In this document: positions 1 to 9,765 of the stretch, one piece after another
How the letters are laid out: every line of letters starts with the position of its first letter
Numbering within the stretch: the first letter of the stretch is position 1
Assembly: GCA_017545865.1 (NCBI GenBank)
Contig: JAFWXO010000021.1
Location: 1-56,302, forward strand
Length of the DNA: 56,302 nt
DNA from: Clostridia bacterium
Lineage (GTDB): Bacteria; Bacillota; Clostridia; Christensenellales; Borkfalkiaceae
Direction: 5' to 3'
Program-made: the position numbers and the translations under genes
Notes under the pieces: model-generated
What the model saw: the letters and a program-made list of their open reading frames with translations, nothing else
What the model was told of the DNA's origin: nothing
Databases searched by the model: none

Positions 1-1
1 C

Positions 2-307
2 TCACTATTTACAAACGGTAATCTTAAAATTGATTATGCCGCAGGTTGCGCGTATATCAATGGCAACGAGTTACATTTAACACCTATTGAATACAAATTG
101 CTATGTTTGCTTTCTCAAAACGTAGGAAAAGTTCTCACCCATACCTTTATAACGCAAAAGATTTGGGGCGCGGCTTGGGAAAGCAACGTTGCGTCATTGC
201 GTGTATTTATGGCAACGCTTCGAAAGAAGATTGAAATAGAACCAGATTCTCCACAGTATATTCAAACGCATATCGGCGTGGGATATAGAATGATGAGAAT
301 AGAATAA
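2..307 (+). CDS. Response regulator, OmpR/KdpE type, C-terminal part (5' truncated)
   Basis: The reading frame is open from base 2 to the TAA at 305-307 and is cut by the window edge. It encodes the winged-helix DNA-binding domain of an OmpR-family response regulator. Family features visible are a TPIEYKLL-like strand/helix start, GKVLTH, a WG segment, LRVFMATLRKKIE in the recognition helix and the closing GVGYRM hairpin. The LRVxMAxLRKKIE wording resembles KdpE, the potassium-responsive regulator, but the receiver domain lies outside the window, so the signal is unknown. A terminator follows closely, so this is the last gene of its transcript. Confidence 0.85.
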   Translation, partial: SLFTNGNLKIDYAAGCAYINGNELHLTPIEYKLLCLLSQNVGKVLTHTFITQKIWGAAWESNVASLRVFMATLRKKIEIEPDSPQYIQTHIGVGYRMMRIE

Positions 308-377
308 TATTACAGTTGTAAAAGTAAAAAATACACAAACTCAAGAAATTAAAGTAGATGTTTCGTCGAAAAATTAA

Positions 378-408
378 GCAACAGCCCACGCGGGTTGTTG
401 CTTTTTTA
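378..408 (+). terminator. Rho-independent terminator after the response regulator
   Basis: A 10-bp stem GCAACAGCCC / GGGTTGTTGC (one G-U pair) with loop ACGC is followed by six T residues. It ends the transcript of the truncated response regulator. Confidence 0.85.
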
Positions 409-437
409 TTGACTACAAATAATAATAATGATATAAT
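409..437 (+). promoter_or_regulatory. Sigma-A-like promoter for the YwaF-like gene
   Basis: A -35 box TTGACT (409-414) and a -10 box TATAAT (432-437) are separated by 17 bases. The promoter starts right behind the preceding terminator. The predicted start of transcription near 444 leaves a short leader holding the AAGGAGA ribosome binding site. Confidence 0.75.
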
Positions 438-463
438 CTCATAGTAATACTAAGGAGAAAATT

Positions 464-1225
464 ATGTCAGATAGAAATCATATTTTATTTACCGTAATAT
501 CGTTTTCAATGATTATAATAGGCAACGTACTTGCAAAACTATTTATTAAAAACGATAAGAATAAAAAACTCGTACTTAAAATTTCAGCTATTTTAACCGT
601 TATTATTCATTTTAGCAGTTTATACGTTGACTTTTTCTCGGGAAAAGAGCCTAGCGTTGAAGATTCAATGCTTCTTCCTATATATCCGTGTAACGTTGCT
701 ATGTGGGTGCTTTTGATATTTGCGTTTATGAAAAACACCGAAAGCAAGATTTATAAATTCCTTGCCGTAGTATCGTTCTACTTAGGAATTATCGGTGGAA
801 TACTCGGTATCGTTATAAATGAGATTTATATAGATAATCCAAACCTTGCCGATTGGGGAGTGTTGAAAGGTTTATTAAGTCACTCGACCATGCTTTTCGG
901 TTGCGTATACGTAGTAGTAGGCGGGTTCTTAAAACCAAGAGTTTCAAATATAATTTACGTCTTCTTTGGGCTAATAATGCTCGTTGCCGACGGTGGCTTA
1001 ATGATACTACTTCACGTTATTTTCAAACTTGATCCGCCAAACGCTATGTATCTATTAGAAAAGCCGTTTGAAGCAATTCCTTGGATAAACGTTGTAACGA
1101 TAGGCATTTTAGCGTTAGCGTTAATCTTCTCAGTTTTAGCCTTAGTTGAACAACTTGCGCTTAAAAAAGAAGATAGGTGGTATACCAAATTAAAAGCGTT
1201 AATAGAAAGTAAAAAAGCGAAGTAA
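464..1225 (+). CDS. YwaF/TMEM164-like integral membrane protein
   Basis: A 253-residue, strongly hydrophobic protein with about seven predicted membrane segments. The segment LLPIYPCNVAMW in the second or third helix, and a later LSHSTMLFGCVY segment, resemble the TIGR02206/YwaF (TMEM164) family of unknown function. AAGGAGA ends six bases before the ATG, and a good promoter lies at 409-437, so it is probably transcribed alone. A hairpin with a T run overlaps its stop codon. No catalytic role can be assigned from the sequence. The family call rests on the membrane pattern and the PCNVAMW-type motif, so moderate confidence is appropriate. Confidence 0.65.
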   Translation: MSDRNHILFTVISFSMIIIGNVLAKLFIKNDKNKKLVLKISAILTVIIHFSSLYVDFFSGKEPSVEDSMLLPIYPCNVAMWVLLIFAFMKNTESKIYKFLAVVSFYLGIIGGILGIVINEIYIDNPNLADWGVLKGLLSHSTMLFGCVYVVVGGFLKPRVSNIIYVFFGLIMLVADGGLMILLHVIFKLDPPNAMYLLEKPFEAIPWINVVTIGILALALIFSVLALVEQLALKKEDRWYTKLKALIESKKAK

Positions 1226-1243
1226 AAACTTCGCTTTTTTTTA
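1211..1243. terminator. Bidirectional terminator between convergent genes
   Basis: The stem AAGCGAAGT / ACTTCGCTT with loop AAAA has an A run on its left and a T run on its right. It can terminate both the plus-strand membrane-protein gene and the minus-strand phosphodiesterase gene. Confidence 0.8.
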
Positions 1244-1247
1244 ATTG

Positions 1248-2000
1248 TTAAAATTTCTTTTCGCCGAACTTTGAAAGGGTTGGAACGTCTTTTTCAAAAA
1301 TGATATTATCCGCGTATTTATCGGCAATTTTAATATCTTCTTCCGTCTTTACAGTCCAAGCGATAACCTTGTATCTTCCCGTTCTTTTGTAACTTACGGG
1401 TATATCTTGAACTCGTAAAGATAAGAAGTTAAATTTAATGTAAAATTTAAACGCAAATCTATGAATTAAGGCGTTTATTATCCACGGCGCAAGTTTACTT
1501 GGTTCTCTCGTTACGAGCACGCCTGCAATAAACTTTGGCGCAAGTTTAGTCATGCGGTAAACGATTTGCGGATTGAAACTTTGAACTGCAAACTTACCTT
1601 TGTAGTTTTTAAGTTCTTCAACTACTAGTTTTTCAATCCCAGATCTTTTTTGATGCTTAACTTCAACTAGAATAGGAGTTCTGCCATCAACTAAGTCTAA
1701 AAACTCTCTAAACGTTAGGATAGGGTATTCTTTTCCCATGGGGCGAAGTGATTTAACTTCTTCGTAAGTTAATTCTCTAATATCTCTATCAACACCGCAA
1801 ACTCTTTTTAAATTATTGTCGTGATAAACGACTAAAACGTTATCGATAGTCATTTGCACGTCCATTTCAATTCCGTAGCCGAGTTCGATTGCCTTTTCAA
1901 ACGCAGGCGCGGTGTTTTCGGGGAAGTTTTCATCGAATAAACCGCGGTGGGTTATAGGGGTTTGGTAAAGCCATTTGTCGTCGTAATTTTTTGATTTCAT
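1248..2000 (-). CDS. Glycerophosphodiester phosphodiesterase family protein
   Basis: A 250-residue GDPD/PLC-like TIM-barrel enzyme. It is expected to hydrolyse glycerophosphodiesters to sn-glycerol 3-phosphate and an alcohol, in phospholipid turnover. Signature residues are visible: the HRG motif at residues 18-20, Glu45 and Asp47 (EMDV) as metal ligands, and His60 in the YHD motif. There is no signal peptide, so it acts in the cytoplasm like UgpQ. The length matches the short bacterial forms. It is transcribed alone, divergently from lepA. AGGTGA lies upstream of the ATG. Substrate specificity cannot be told. Confidence 0.88.
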   Translation of the reverse strand: MKSKNYDDKWLYQTPITHRGLFDENFPENTAPAFEKAIELGYGIEMDVQMTIDNVLVVYHDNNLKRVCGVDRDIRELTYEEVKSLRPMGKEYPILTFREFLDLVDGRTPILVEVKHQKRSGIEKLVVEELKNYKGKFAVQSFNPQIVYRMTKLAPKFIAGVLVTREPSKLAPWIINALIHRFAFKFYIKFNFLSLRVQDIPVSYKRTGRYKVIAWTVKTEEDIKIADKYADNIIFEKDVPTLSKFGEKKF

Positions 2001-2025
2001 ATTTCACCTATAATTGCTACAATAT

Positions 2026-2053
2026 ATTTTAACATATTTTATAAAATTTGCAA
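2026..2053 (-). promoter_or_regulatory. Promoter for the phosphodiesterase gene
   Basis: On the minus strand a TTGCAA -35 (plus coordinates 2048-2053) and a TAAAAT -10 (2026-2031) are 16 bases apart, with TG one base before the -10. It lies back to back with the lepA promoter. Confidence 0.5.
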
Positions 2054-2062
2054 GCGCTGTAC

Positions 2063-2100
2063 TTGAAAATTTTGTAATATTATGGTATAGTTATACCATA
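2063..2100 (+). promoter_or_regulatory. lepA promoter with palindromic operator-like site
   Basis: A -35 TTGAAA (2063-2068) and a -10 TATAGT (2086-2091) have a 17-base spacer. The -10 is embedded in a perfect inverted repeat TATGGTAT / ATACCATA with spacer AGTT (2081-2100), which looks like a repressor site rather than a terminator because no T run follows. Confidence 0.6.
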
Positions 2101-2153
2101 CTGGAAGATTGTCGCGCAGTTTTTTACTGTAAGCGTTACAATAAAAGGAATTT

Positions 2154-3971
2154 ATGAGCGAAATCCGTAAAGAAAATATTAGAAATTTTTGTATTATAGC
2201 GCATATCGACCACGGCAAAAGCACCCTTGCAGACCGCCTTATTGAAATGACTGGGCAAGTTGCCGAGCGCGATATGGAGCAACAACTTCTCGATTCAATG
2301 GACTTAGAGCGTGAAAGGGGAATTACTATCAAACTCACTCCCGTTCGCATGCTTTACAAGGCAAAAAATGGCGAAGAGTATATCTTTAACCTTATCGACA
2401 CCCCCGGCCACGTTGACTTTACTTACGAAGTTTCTCGTTCGCTTAAAGCGTGCGAAGGCGCAATACTTATAGTCGACGCATCTCAAGGTATTCAAGCGCA
2501 AACGCTTGCAAACGTTTACTTAGCGCTTGATAGCAATTTAGAGATTATGCCCGTTATCAATAAAATTGACCTTCCTTCCGCCGACCCCGACTCTGTTGGC
2601 AAAGAGATTGAAGACGTTATCGGGCTTGACGGCGCAAATGCTCCGAGAATTTCTGCTAAAACGGGCATCAATATCGAAGAAGTTTTAGAAAGAATAGTAA
2701 CTGATATCCCTGCGCCAAAATGTAATGACGGCGCACCGCTTAAAGCGCTTATATTCGATAGTTATTACGATAACTTTAAAGGGGTTATCTTATTCGTAAG
2801 GGTGGTTGACGGTGAAGTAAAACCAGGCACTAAGATTAAAACCTTTATGTCCGATAAGACGTTTGACGTTGTTGAAGTTGGCACTTTCAATCCCGATTTA
2901 AGACCTAAAAACACTCTTTCTTCGGGTGAAGTTGGTTATATTGCAGCGTCAATCAAGTCAATTTCCGATATTGAAGTTGGCGATACCGTTTACGACGTTG
3001 AAAACCCAACGAGCGAACCGCTCCCTGGATATAAAAAGGCTCAACCCGTGGTGTTTAGCGGTATTTATCCGCTTGACGGGTCTAAGTTTAACGACCTTAA
3101 AGAAGCGCTTTTAAAACTTAAACTTAACGATGCGTCTTTAACGTTTGAACCCGATCACTCAACGGCGCTCGGCTTTGGCTTTAGATGTGGCTTTTTGGGC
3201 CTACTTCACATGGAAATTATCCAAGAAAGGCTTGAAAGAGAGTTTGGGCTTGATATTATAACGACCGCTCCGTCGGTTTCGTATATCGTTCATAAGACTG
3301 ACGGTGAAGTGTTAACGGTTGAAAACCCAACAAAACTTCCGCCCGTTGTTGAAATTGAGTATAACGAAGAGCCTATTATTTCGGCAAGTATTTACACGCC
3401 CCCCGATTACGTTGGCGCAATTATGGAACTTTGCCAAGAAAAGCGTGGCGTTATGAAAGATATGAGTTATATCGACGATAAGCGTGTTAAACTCAACTAT
3501 GAACTTCCGCTTAACGAAATCGTGTTCGACTTTTTTGACGGGCTTAAATCGAGAACGCGCGGTTACGCGTCCTTTGACTACGAAGTTTCGGGATATAAGC
3601 GTTCTGACCTTGTTAAACTCGATATGCTTTTAAACGGCGAGATTTGCGATGCGCTCTCTATTATCGTTCATAAAGATAAGGCTTACGCTAGGGGTAGAGC
3701 GATTGCGGAAAAATTAAAAGAAGCAATTCCCCGCCAAATGTTTGAAATTCCCGTTCAAGCGGCGGTTGGCGGTAAGGTTATCGCAAGAGAAACGGTTAAG
3801 GCGCTTAGAAAAGACGTTTTGGCTAAGTGTTACGGCGGTGATATTACGAGAAAGAAAAAACTTCTTGAAAAGCAAAAAGAAGGCAAAAAGAAAATGCGTA
3901 AACTCGGTAGCGTAGAAATACCGTCCGAAGCGTTTATGTCCATTTTAAAAATTGATTCAAGCGATAAATAA
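2154..3971 (+). CDS. lepA: Elongation factor 4 (LepA)
   Basis: This 605-residue translational GTPase binds ribosomes and promotes back-translocation or assembly-related remodelling. The GTPase domain is complete: AHIDHGKST (P-loop), RERGITI (switch I), DTPGHVDF and NKIDLP. It is followed by domain II, the EF-G-like domains and the LepA-specific C-terminal domain ending in [19 protein letters not shown]. The length equals the family norm. AAAGGA precedes the ATG. The gene heads a probable operon with hemW eight bases downstream and dnaE overlapping hemW. lepA-hemW adjacency is common in Firmicutes. Confidence 0.97.
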   Translation: MSEIRKENIRNFCIIAHIDHGKSTLADRLIEMTGQVAERDMEQQLLDSMDLERERGITIKLTPVRMLYKAKNGEEYIFNLIDTPGHVDFTYEVSRSLKACEGAILIVDASQGIQAQTLANVYLALDSNLEIMPVINKIDLPSADPDSVGKEIEDVIGLDGANAPRISAKTGINIEEVLERIVTDIPAPKCNDGAPLKALIFDSYYDNFKGVILFVRVVDGEVKPGTKIKTFMSDKTFDVVEVGTFNPDLRPKNTLSSGEVGYIAASIKSISDIEVGDTVYDVENPTSEPLPGYKKAQPVVFSGIYPLDGSKFNDLKEALLKLKLNDASLTFEPDHSTALGFGFRCGFLGLLHMEIIQERLEREFGLDIITTAPSVSYIVHKTDGEVLTVENPTKLPPVVEIEYNEEPIISASIYTPPDYVGAIMELCQEKRGVMKDMSYIDDKRVKLNYELPLNEIVFDFFDGLKSRTRGYASFDYEVSGYKRSDLVKLDMLLNGEICDALSIIVHKDKAYARGRAIAEKLKEAIPRQMFEIPVQAAVGGKVIARETVKALRKDVLAKCYGGDITRKKKLLEKQKEGKKKMRKLGSVEIPSEAFMSILKIDSSDK

Positions 3972-3979
3972 GGTGCTAT

Positions 3980-5101
3980 ATGGCTGGTATATATATTCAC
4001 GTTCCATTTTGCAAACAAAAGTGCTCGTATTGCGACTTTGCGTCATTTCCAAAAGAAATAGGCAAGGCGGAAGCGTATTTTGCCTGCCTTTACAAAGAGT
4101 TAAAGGCAAGGGGTTTGCAACTTAAAGATAAAAAATTTAATACCGTTTATTTTGGTGGTGGAACGCCGAGTTTCGTTGAACCAAAATATATATACGGCGC
4201 TCTAAAACAAGTTTTGACTTGTTTTAACGTTGATAAAAACGCAGAGATTACTTTGGAAGTAAACCCCAGCACTATCGACGAGCAAAAATTAAAAGTATAT
4301 AAAAACGCGGGTATCAACCGTTTTAGCGTGGGGCTTCAAACTGCAAACGATAACACGCTTTATTCAATTAACCGTATTCACACGGTAGAAGATTTTAAAA
4401 AAGCGATAGAACTTTTAAAAGATTATAACGTTTCGGTCGACGTTATGATAGGGCTTCCTAACGAAACGGTTAGTGACGTTCAAAACACTTTAGATTTGGC
4501 AACTTCTTATCCGCAAGTAAAACACGTTTCAGTTTACGCTTTAAAGGCGGAAGAAGGAACGCCAATGTTCACAAGATATTTAAACGGCGAACTTTTATCC
4601 GACGATGAAGTTGCCGATATTTACGACTTTGTTGTAAAGTATTTATATGGTAAAGGCTACGAGCGTTATGAAGTTTCAAACTTTGCCAAAAGTGGTTATG
4701 AATCTAAGCATAACAAAAACTACTGGGCAAGGGGAGAATATATCGGCGTTGGAGTTGGCGCATCTTCGTTCATAAACGATAGGCGTTTCACTAACACCGA
4801 AAGTATCGACGAGTACGTTCACGCCGTATTAAACGGCAAGGTGGCGGAAGTTTTCTCTGAAGAAGTTACGGGCGATGATGCAAAAGCGGAATACGCTATG
4901 CTTAATTTGAGAACTTCAAAGGGAATTTCATTTAGCGAATATCGTTCCATTTTCGGTACGGAATTTATAGTAGACTTTAGTAAAGCCATAAAAGGCAATT
5001 CAAACTATTTAGATAAAACGGCTGACGGGTTGAAGATTAAAGACGAGTATTTATACGTTCAAAACTCAATCTTAGTTGATTTTATCTCGGAGAAACAATG
5101 A
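3980..5101 (+). CDS. hemW: HemW-like radical SAM protein (heme chaperone)
   Basis: A 373-residue radical SAM protein of the HemN/HemW family. The N-terminus has the CxxxCxxC cluster at residues 11, 15 and 18 (CKQKCSYC), then FGGGTPS for SAM binding, EVNPST, and SVGLQ. Members beside lepA are HemW, which inserts heme into respiratory proteins and lacks coproporphyrinogen oxidase activity. The CxxxCxxC lacks the extra cysteine typical of true HemN (CxxxCxxCxC), supporting HemW. The gene follows lepA by eight bases and overlaps dnaE by four (ATGA). Confidence 0.9.
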   Translation: MAGIYIHVPFCKQKCSYCDFASFPKEIGKAEAYFACLYKELKARGLQLKDKKFNTVYFGGGTPSFVEPKYIYGALKQVLTCFNVDKNAEITLEVNPSTIDEQKLKVYKNAGINRFSVGLQTANDNTLYSINRIHTVEDFKKAIELLKDYNVSVDVMIGLPNETVSDVQNTLDLATSYPQVKHVSVYALKAEEGTPMFTRYLNGELLSDDEVADIYDFVVKYLYGKGYERYEVSNFAKSGYESKHNKNYWARGEYIGVGVGASSFINDRRFTNTESIDEYVHAVLNGKVAEVFSEEVTGDDAKAEYAMLNLRTSKGISFSEYRSIFGTEFIVDFSKAIKGNSNYLDKTADGLKIKDEYLYVQNSILVDFISEKQ

Positions 5102-8100
5102 AAGAATTCGTTCACTTACATCTTCACACCGAATATTCTCTCCTTGACGGTATGGCGACCATTAAAAAGGTTGTCAAGCGCGCCAAGGAACTTGGCATGC
5201 CTGCAATCGCAATGACCGACCACGGCAATATGTACGGCGCAGTGCAGTTTTTTGACGCTTGTACCTCCGCTGGTATCAAGGCTATTTTCGGCACGGAGTT
5301 TTACGTTTGTGACGATCATTTAGTAAAGGGAAAAATCAAGACTGACGACGTTGACGGGTATAAAGATAGAAGGCATTTAGTTTTGCTTGCAAAAGATGAA
5401 ACGGGTTACAAAACCTTATCTTTACTCAACGCCATCGCTTTCCGTGACGGTTATTACTATAAGCCGAGAATCGACTTAAAGCTTTTAAAGGAACACCACG
5501 AAGGGCTTATTTGTTTATCGGCTTGTCTTGGCGGTGATATTCCGCAAGCAATTCTTTCTCACGATAACGAAAGAGCGGAAAAACTCGTAGAGTTTTTCAA
5601 AGATACCTTCGGCGATGATTTTTACTTAGAACTTCAAAATCAAGGCTTAGAAGAGCAAGCATACGTTAACCCTGCAATTAGGGCGCTTGCTAAAAAATAC
5701 GGCGTTAAAACGGTGGTTACTAACGACGTGCATTACGTTAATAAGGAAGACGCCGTTGTTCAAGACGTTTTAATGTGCGTTCAAACGGGCGTTAAGATTG
5801 ACACGCCAAACCGCATGAAAATGCCGTGTGATGAGTTCTATTTAAAGTCGTACGATGAACTTTTACAAGTTTTCCCAAACGATCTTGACGCTTTAGACAC
5901 GACTATTGAGATTGCAAATAAATGTAATTTCGCATTTACTTACGGTCAATATAAATTCCCGCACTATATCCCTGAAAACGGTCAAACTCCTATGGAGTTT
6001 ATAAGAAGTTTAATTGACGCTGGCATTAAGAAAAAATACGGCGAAGAAACGGAAGAAATTCGCGAACGTATTGAAATGGAACTCGGCGTTATTTCAAAGC
6101 AGGGCTTTATTGAATATTACCTTATCGTTTGGGATTATATCTTCAACGCTCGAAAAATGGGTATATCGGTAGGTCCTGGGCGTGGTTCGGGCGCAGGCTC
6201 AATCGTTGCTTACCTTATCGATATAACGGACATTGATCCTTTAAAATACGGGCTTTATTTCGAGCGTTTCTTAAACTCCGAGCGTGTTTCCGCGCCCGAC
6301 TTTGACGTTGACTTTGAAGATTCACGCCGTCAAGAAGTTATTGATTACGTAAGGCGCAAATACGGCGAAAACACCGTTGCCAAAATCGTTACTTTCGGCA
6401 CGATGGCAGCAAAGAACGCCGTAAAGGACGTTGGTAGAGTTTTAAACGTTCCCTATAACGAAATGGATAGGGTAACGAAAGCGTTACCAAGCAAAGTTGT
6501 AAAGGGTGGAAGAACTTTTGAACTTAAACGCCCAAATATTTTAGAAAAAGCGTTCGGATTTTACCAACCGAGCGAAAAGGAACTTAAAGAAGGTATTACG
6601 AGTGATAGTTACGCCGTTCCCGAACTCGTTGAAATGTATAACGAGAGCGCGGAGATTAAAAGAGTTATCGACGTTGCTATGAAACTTGAAGACGCGCCCC
6701 GTCAATCAAGCACCCACGCTTGCGGTGTTATTATAGGCGCAGATATTCTTGATAGGCACATGCCACTTTCGAGAAACGGCGATGATATCACCACTCAATA
6801 CACGGGTGTTGAACTTGAACATCTCGGATTTTTGAAGATGGACTTTTTGGGGCTTAGAAACTTATCCGATATTAAGATGGCGATAGAATACGTTAAGGAA
6901 AACCACGGGGTTGACGTTGTTTTCGATAGAAACGGTTACGATGATGAAAAGGTTTACGATCTTATCTCGTCTGGTAACACTACCGCCATATTCCAAATAG
7001 AATCAAGCGGGTTTAAAGACTTCTTGTCAAGGCTTAAACCCAACTGCCTTGAAGATATAATCGCTGCGGTGTCTTTATACCGCCCAGGTCCTATGGACTC
7101 GATAGGCAAGTTTATAAAATCTAAACATAATCCCGAAACTATTAAATACGCTCACCCCCTTTTAGAGCCTATTTTAAAGCAAACTTACGGTTGTATCGTT
7201 TACCAAGAACAAGTTATGAGAATCGTTCAAGACTTGGCAGGGTATACCTTAGGTCAAGCGGATAACGTAAGGCGTATGATGGGTAAGAAAAAGGTTGCCG
7301 AAATGGAAAAGGAAGAAACGGTTTTCATTTACGGCAAGCCCGAAAGCGTTGATAAGTCAGGCAAAGTTCAACGCGCGATTGACGGTTGCTTAAAGCGTGG
7401 CGTTCCCGAAAACGTTGCAAAGCAAATTTGGGCGGAAATGAAGGACTTTGCAAAGTACGCTTTCAACAAATCACACGCTGCGGCGTATTCGCTCGTAACG
7501 TACCAAACGGCGTACTTAAAAACCTATTACGAGCCTGAATTTTTAACTGCGGTACTCAATAACCGCATCACGAACATTGAAGAAATCACTAACTACGTTT
7601 CCTACGCTAAGGAAGAAAAAGTTCCCGTTTTACCGCCCGATATTAACGAAAGTAAAACGTATTTCTCCGTTAAAAACGGCATTATTCGCTTTGGTTTAGC
7701 GGCGGTTAAGGGCGTTGGCGTTTCGGTTATTGACGAGATTATCAAAGAAAGAGAACAAAACGGCAAGTTCGTATCCTTTGAAGATTTTGCAATGCGCTGT
7801 ATTCATCACGTTAACAAGCGTTTGGTTGAAAACCTTATCTACGCTGGCGCGTTTGACTGCTTTGGCGTGTATAGAAGTAGGCTTATCGGCGTGTATGAAG
7901 ACGTTTTAGATAAGGCGCAAGCAATAACTAAAGAGCGCGAAAGCGATCAAATGAGTTTCTTTGAACTTCTCGGCGAGCCTGAAAAGATTGAAGTAATTTA
8001 TCCCAACGTTTCCGAATACGATCAAAAAGAAAAACTCGTGTTTGAAAAGAACGTTTTAGGCGTTTACGTTTCAGGCCACCCCTTAGAGCAGTATAAAGAC

Positions 8101-8709
8101 CGCTTAAAGAAATATTCCTTCTCAACGGCGCTCCTTTTATCCAAGGAAGAAGACGAAGACGGCGAAGTCGTTTATACCGACGTTACCGACGGAACTCTCG
8201 TTACCATGTGCGGTATACTCACGGGCGTTAAAAAAGTTTCAACCAAATCTGGTCAATTTATGAGCGTTTTAACGGTTGAAGACTTGTATGGGCCGATTGA
8301 GTGCGTAATGTTTCCGAAAGTTCACGAAAAGTATAGAAATAAAGTTGAACAAGACGATATCGTTGAAATAAAGGGTAAAATTCAAATAAAAGACGGCAGA
8401 GAACCGAGTATTATGGTTGAATCTATCGAACCTATAATTGACGCTTTGCAAGAGAAAAAGACTGATAAACCGCAAGAAATCGTTAAGAAAGAGTGTTTAG
8501 GCTTAAAACTTGACGACGGGGTTGACGTTGAAACGATTATTTCAGACCTTGAAGAAATTTTATCAGCATACCCCGGCGATATTGACGTTTACGTTAAAGC
8601 GGGGGATAAAAAGTTTAAGTGCGGTATGACTGTTCGCAACTGTAAAGGGCTCGTTTCCGAACTTAGTTCGATAGTAGACCCAAAAAATATTATATTTTTT
8701 GCAAAATAA
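5098..8709 (+). CDS. dnaE: DNA polymerase III subunit alpha, DnaE type
   Basis: A 1203-residue replicative polymerase subunit. The N-terminal PHP domain begins HLHLHTEYSLLDG with metal-binding histidines. The polymerase core has GPGRGSGAGS and PDFDVDFED near residue 400 (catalytic aspartates). The later parts are a tandem helix-hairpin-helix, FAKYAFNKSHAAAYS, and a C-terminal OB fold (VTMCGILTGVKK). There is no DnaQ-like exonuclease insertion, so it is the DnaE and not the PolC type. It is intact, with no intein. The ATG overlaps the hemW stop, suggesting translational coupling. Confidence 0.97.
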   Translation: MKEFVHLHLHTEYSLLDGMATIKKVVKRAKELGMPAIAMTDHGNMYGAVQFFDACTSAGIKAIFGTEFYVCDDHLVKGKIKTDDVDGYKDRRHLVLLAKDETGYKTLSLLNAIAFRDGYYYKPRIDLKLLKEHHEGLICLSACLGGDIPQAILSHDNERAEKLVEFFKDTFGDDFYLELQNQGLEEQAYVNPAIRALAKKYGVKTVVTNDVHYVNKEDAVVQDVLMCVQTGVKIDTPNRMKMPCDEFYLKSYDELLQVFPNDLDALDTTIEIANKCNFAFTYGQYKFPHYIPENGQTPMEFIRSLIDAGIKKKYGEETEEIRERIEMELGVISKQGFIEYYLIVWDYIFNARKMGISVGPGRGSGAGSIVAYLIDITDIDPLKYGLYFERFLNSERVSAPDFDVDFEDSRRQEVIDYVRRKYGENTVAKIVTFGTMAAKNAVKDVGRVLNVPYNEMDRVTKALPSKVVKGGRTFELKRPNILEKAFGFYQPSEKELKEGITSDSYAVPELVEMYNESAEIKRVIDVAMKLEDAPRQSSTHACGVIIGADILDRHMPLSRNGDDITTQYTGVELEHLGFLKMDFLGLRNLSDIKMAIEYVKENHGVDVVFDRNGYDDEKVYDLISSGNTTAIFQIESSGFKDFLSRLKPNCLEDIIAAVSLYRPGPMDSIGKFIKSKHNPETIKYAHPLLEPILKQTYGCIVYQEQVMRIVQDLAGYTLGQADNVRRMMGKKKVAEMEKEETVFIYGKPESVDKSGKVQRAIDGCLKRGVPENVAKQIWAEMKDFAKYAFNKSHAAAYSLVTYQTAYLKTYYEPEFLTAVLNNRITNIEEITNYVSYAKEEKVPVLPPDINESKTYFSVKNGIIRFGLAAVKGVGVSVIDEIIKEREQNGKFVSFEDFAMRCIHHVNKRLVENLIYAGAFDCFGVYRSRLIGVYEDVLDKAQAITKERESDQMSFFELLGEPEKIEVIYPNVSEYDQKEKLVFEKNVLGVYVSGHPLEQYKDRLKKYSFSTALLLSKEEDEDGEVVYTDVTDGTLVTMCGILTGVKKVSTKSGQFMSVLTVEDLYGPIECVMFPKVHEKYRNKVEQDDIVEIKGKIQIKDGREPSIMVESIEPIIDALQEKKTDKPQEIVKKECLGLKLDDGVDVETIISDLEEILSAYPGDIDVYVKAGDKKFKCGMTVRNCKGLVSELSSIVDPKNIIFFAK

Positions 8710-8722
8710 GTAGATTATTTAG

Positions 8723-8756
8723 TTAAACTGTGCTAAACTAATAACGTTCAGTTTAA
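8723..8756 (+). promoter_or_regulatory. Inverted repeat and extended -10 upstream of pfkA
   Basis: TTAAACTG (8723-8730) and CAGTTTAA (8749-8756) form perfect 8-base arms around a TGCTAAACT extended -10 element (8731-8739). This may be the pfkA promoter with an operator or leader hairpin. No convincing -35 is seen. Confidence 0.35.
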
Positions 8757-8770
8757 ATTTGGAGAAAATT

Positions 8771-9733
8771 ATGAAGAAATTAGCGATTTTAACAAGTGGT
8801 GGCGATGCTCCCGGTATGAACGCTTGCGTTAGAGCGTGCGTAAGATACGCTATCGCAAAGGATATTGACGTTTACGGTATTGAAAGAGGTTACGCAGGGC
8901 TCATTGCAAATAAAATCAATTTTATGAGCACTCGTTCCGTTTCGGATATCGTTCATCGTGGCGGTACTGTTTTAAAAACTGCAAGATGCCCTGAGTTTAA
9001 AGAGGTTGAGTATCAAGAACAGGCTGCTGAAACTTTACAGGCTTACGGTATTGATAGCCTTATCGTTATCGGTGGTGACGGGTCTTTCCGTGGCGCTAAA
9101 GATTTATCCGATAACTGCGGTATTAACGTTGTTGGTATTCCCGCAACTATTGATAACGACTTAGCGTATACCGATTTCACTATCGGTTTTGACACGGCTG
9201 TTAACACCGTTTTAAACGCAATAAATAGCCTTAGAGATACTATGGGTTCTCACGAACGTGTTTCTATGCTTGAAGTAATGGGTAGAAAGTGCGGTGATAT
9301 CGCTCTTTACGCATCGCTTGCCGGTGGCGCTGAATTTTGTTTAACGCCCGAAGTTCCGTTCGATATTAAAGAGATTTCAAAAACTTTAGTAAAGAGCCGT
9401 AAGCGTGGTAAAACTTCAAATATGATTATTTTTGCCGAAGGCGCAGGCGATAGGGAAGCAATTTGCAAGGAACTTGAAGATCTTACGGGCTTATCCGTTA
9501 AAACAACCACTCTTGGTTACGTTCAACGCGGTGGCGCTCCCACTATGGCGGATAGAGTTTTGGCGGCTCGTATGGCTGTTAAGGCAGTTGATCTTATGAT
9601 TGAAGGCAAAACTAATAGAGCAGTTGGTATAAAAGATAATCAAATATTCGATATGGATATTAGCGAAGCGTTATCCGTTAAACACAACTTTAACGAAGAA
9701 CTCTATAACGTTATGAACATTTTAGCAAGATAA
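8771..9733 (+). CDS. pfkA: ATP-dependent 6-phosphofructokinase
   Basis: This 320-residue enzyme phosphorylates fructose 6-phosphate to the 1,6-bisphosphate. The N-terminus LAILTSGGDAPGMN is the nucleotide-binding start, and IGGDGSFRGA keeps the glycine that favours ATP. PATIDNDL and MLEVMGR(K)CGD contribute substrate residues. The ATG at 8771 has GGAGAA five bases upstream and gives the family-standard length. An in-frame TTG twelve bases earlier is less likely. Position 124 of the E. coli numbering is Ala, where ATP enzymes usually have Gly and PPi enzymes have Lys. Confidence 0.93.
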   Translation: MKKLAILTSGGDAPGMNACVRACVRYAIAKDIDVYGIERGYAGLIANKINFMSTRSVSDIVHRGGTVLKTARCPEFKEVEYQEQAAETLQAYGIDSLIVIGGDGSFRGAKDLSDNCGINVVGIPATIDNDLAYTDFTIGFDTAVNTVLNAINSLRDTMGSHERVSMLEVMGRKCGDIALYASLAGGAEFCLTPEVPFDIKEISKTLVKSRKRGKTSNMIIFAEGAGDREAICKELEDLTGLSVKTTTLGYVQRGGAPTMADRVLAARMAVKAVDLMIEGKTNRAVGIKDNQIFDMDISEALSVKHNFNEELYNVMNILAR

Positions 9734-9765
9734 AAATTTATTTTACAAATAAAGGAGATAAAATA

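Noticed and set aside
5098-8709. Intein or fused exonuclease in the DNA polymerase gene
   Set aside because: The protein runs through PHP, polymerase and OB parts at family length with no Hint-type junctions or DnaQ motifs.
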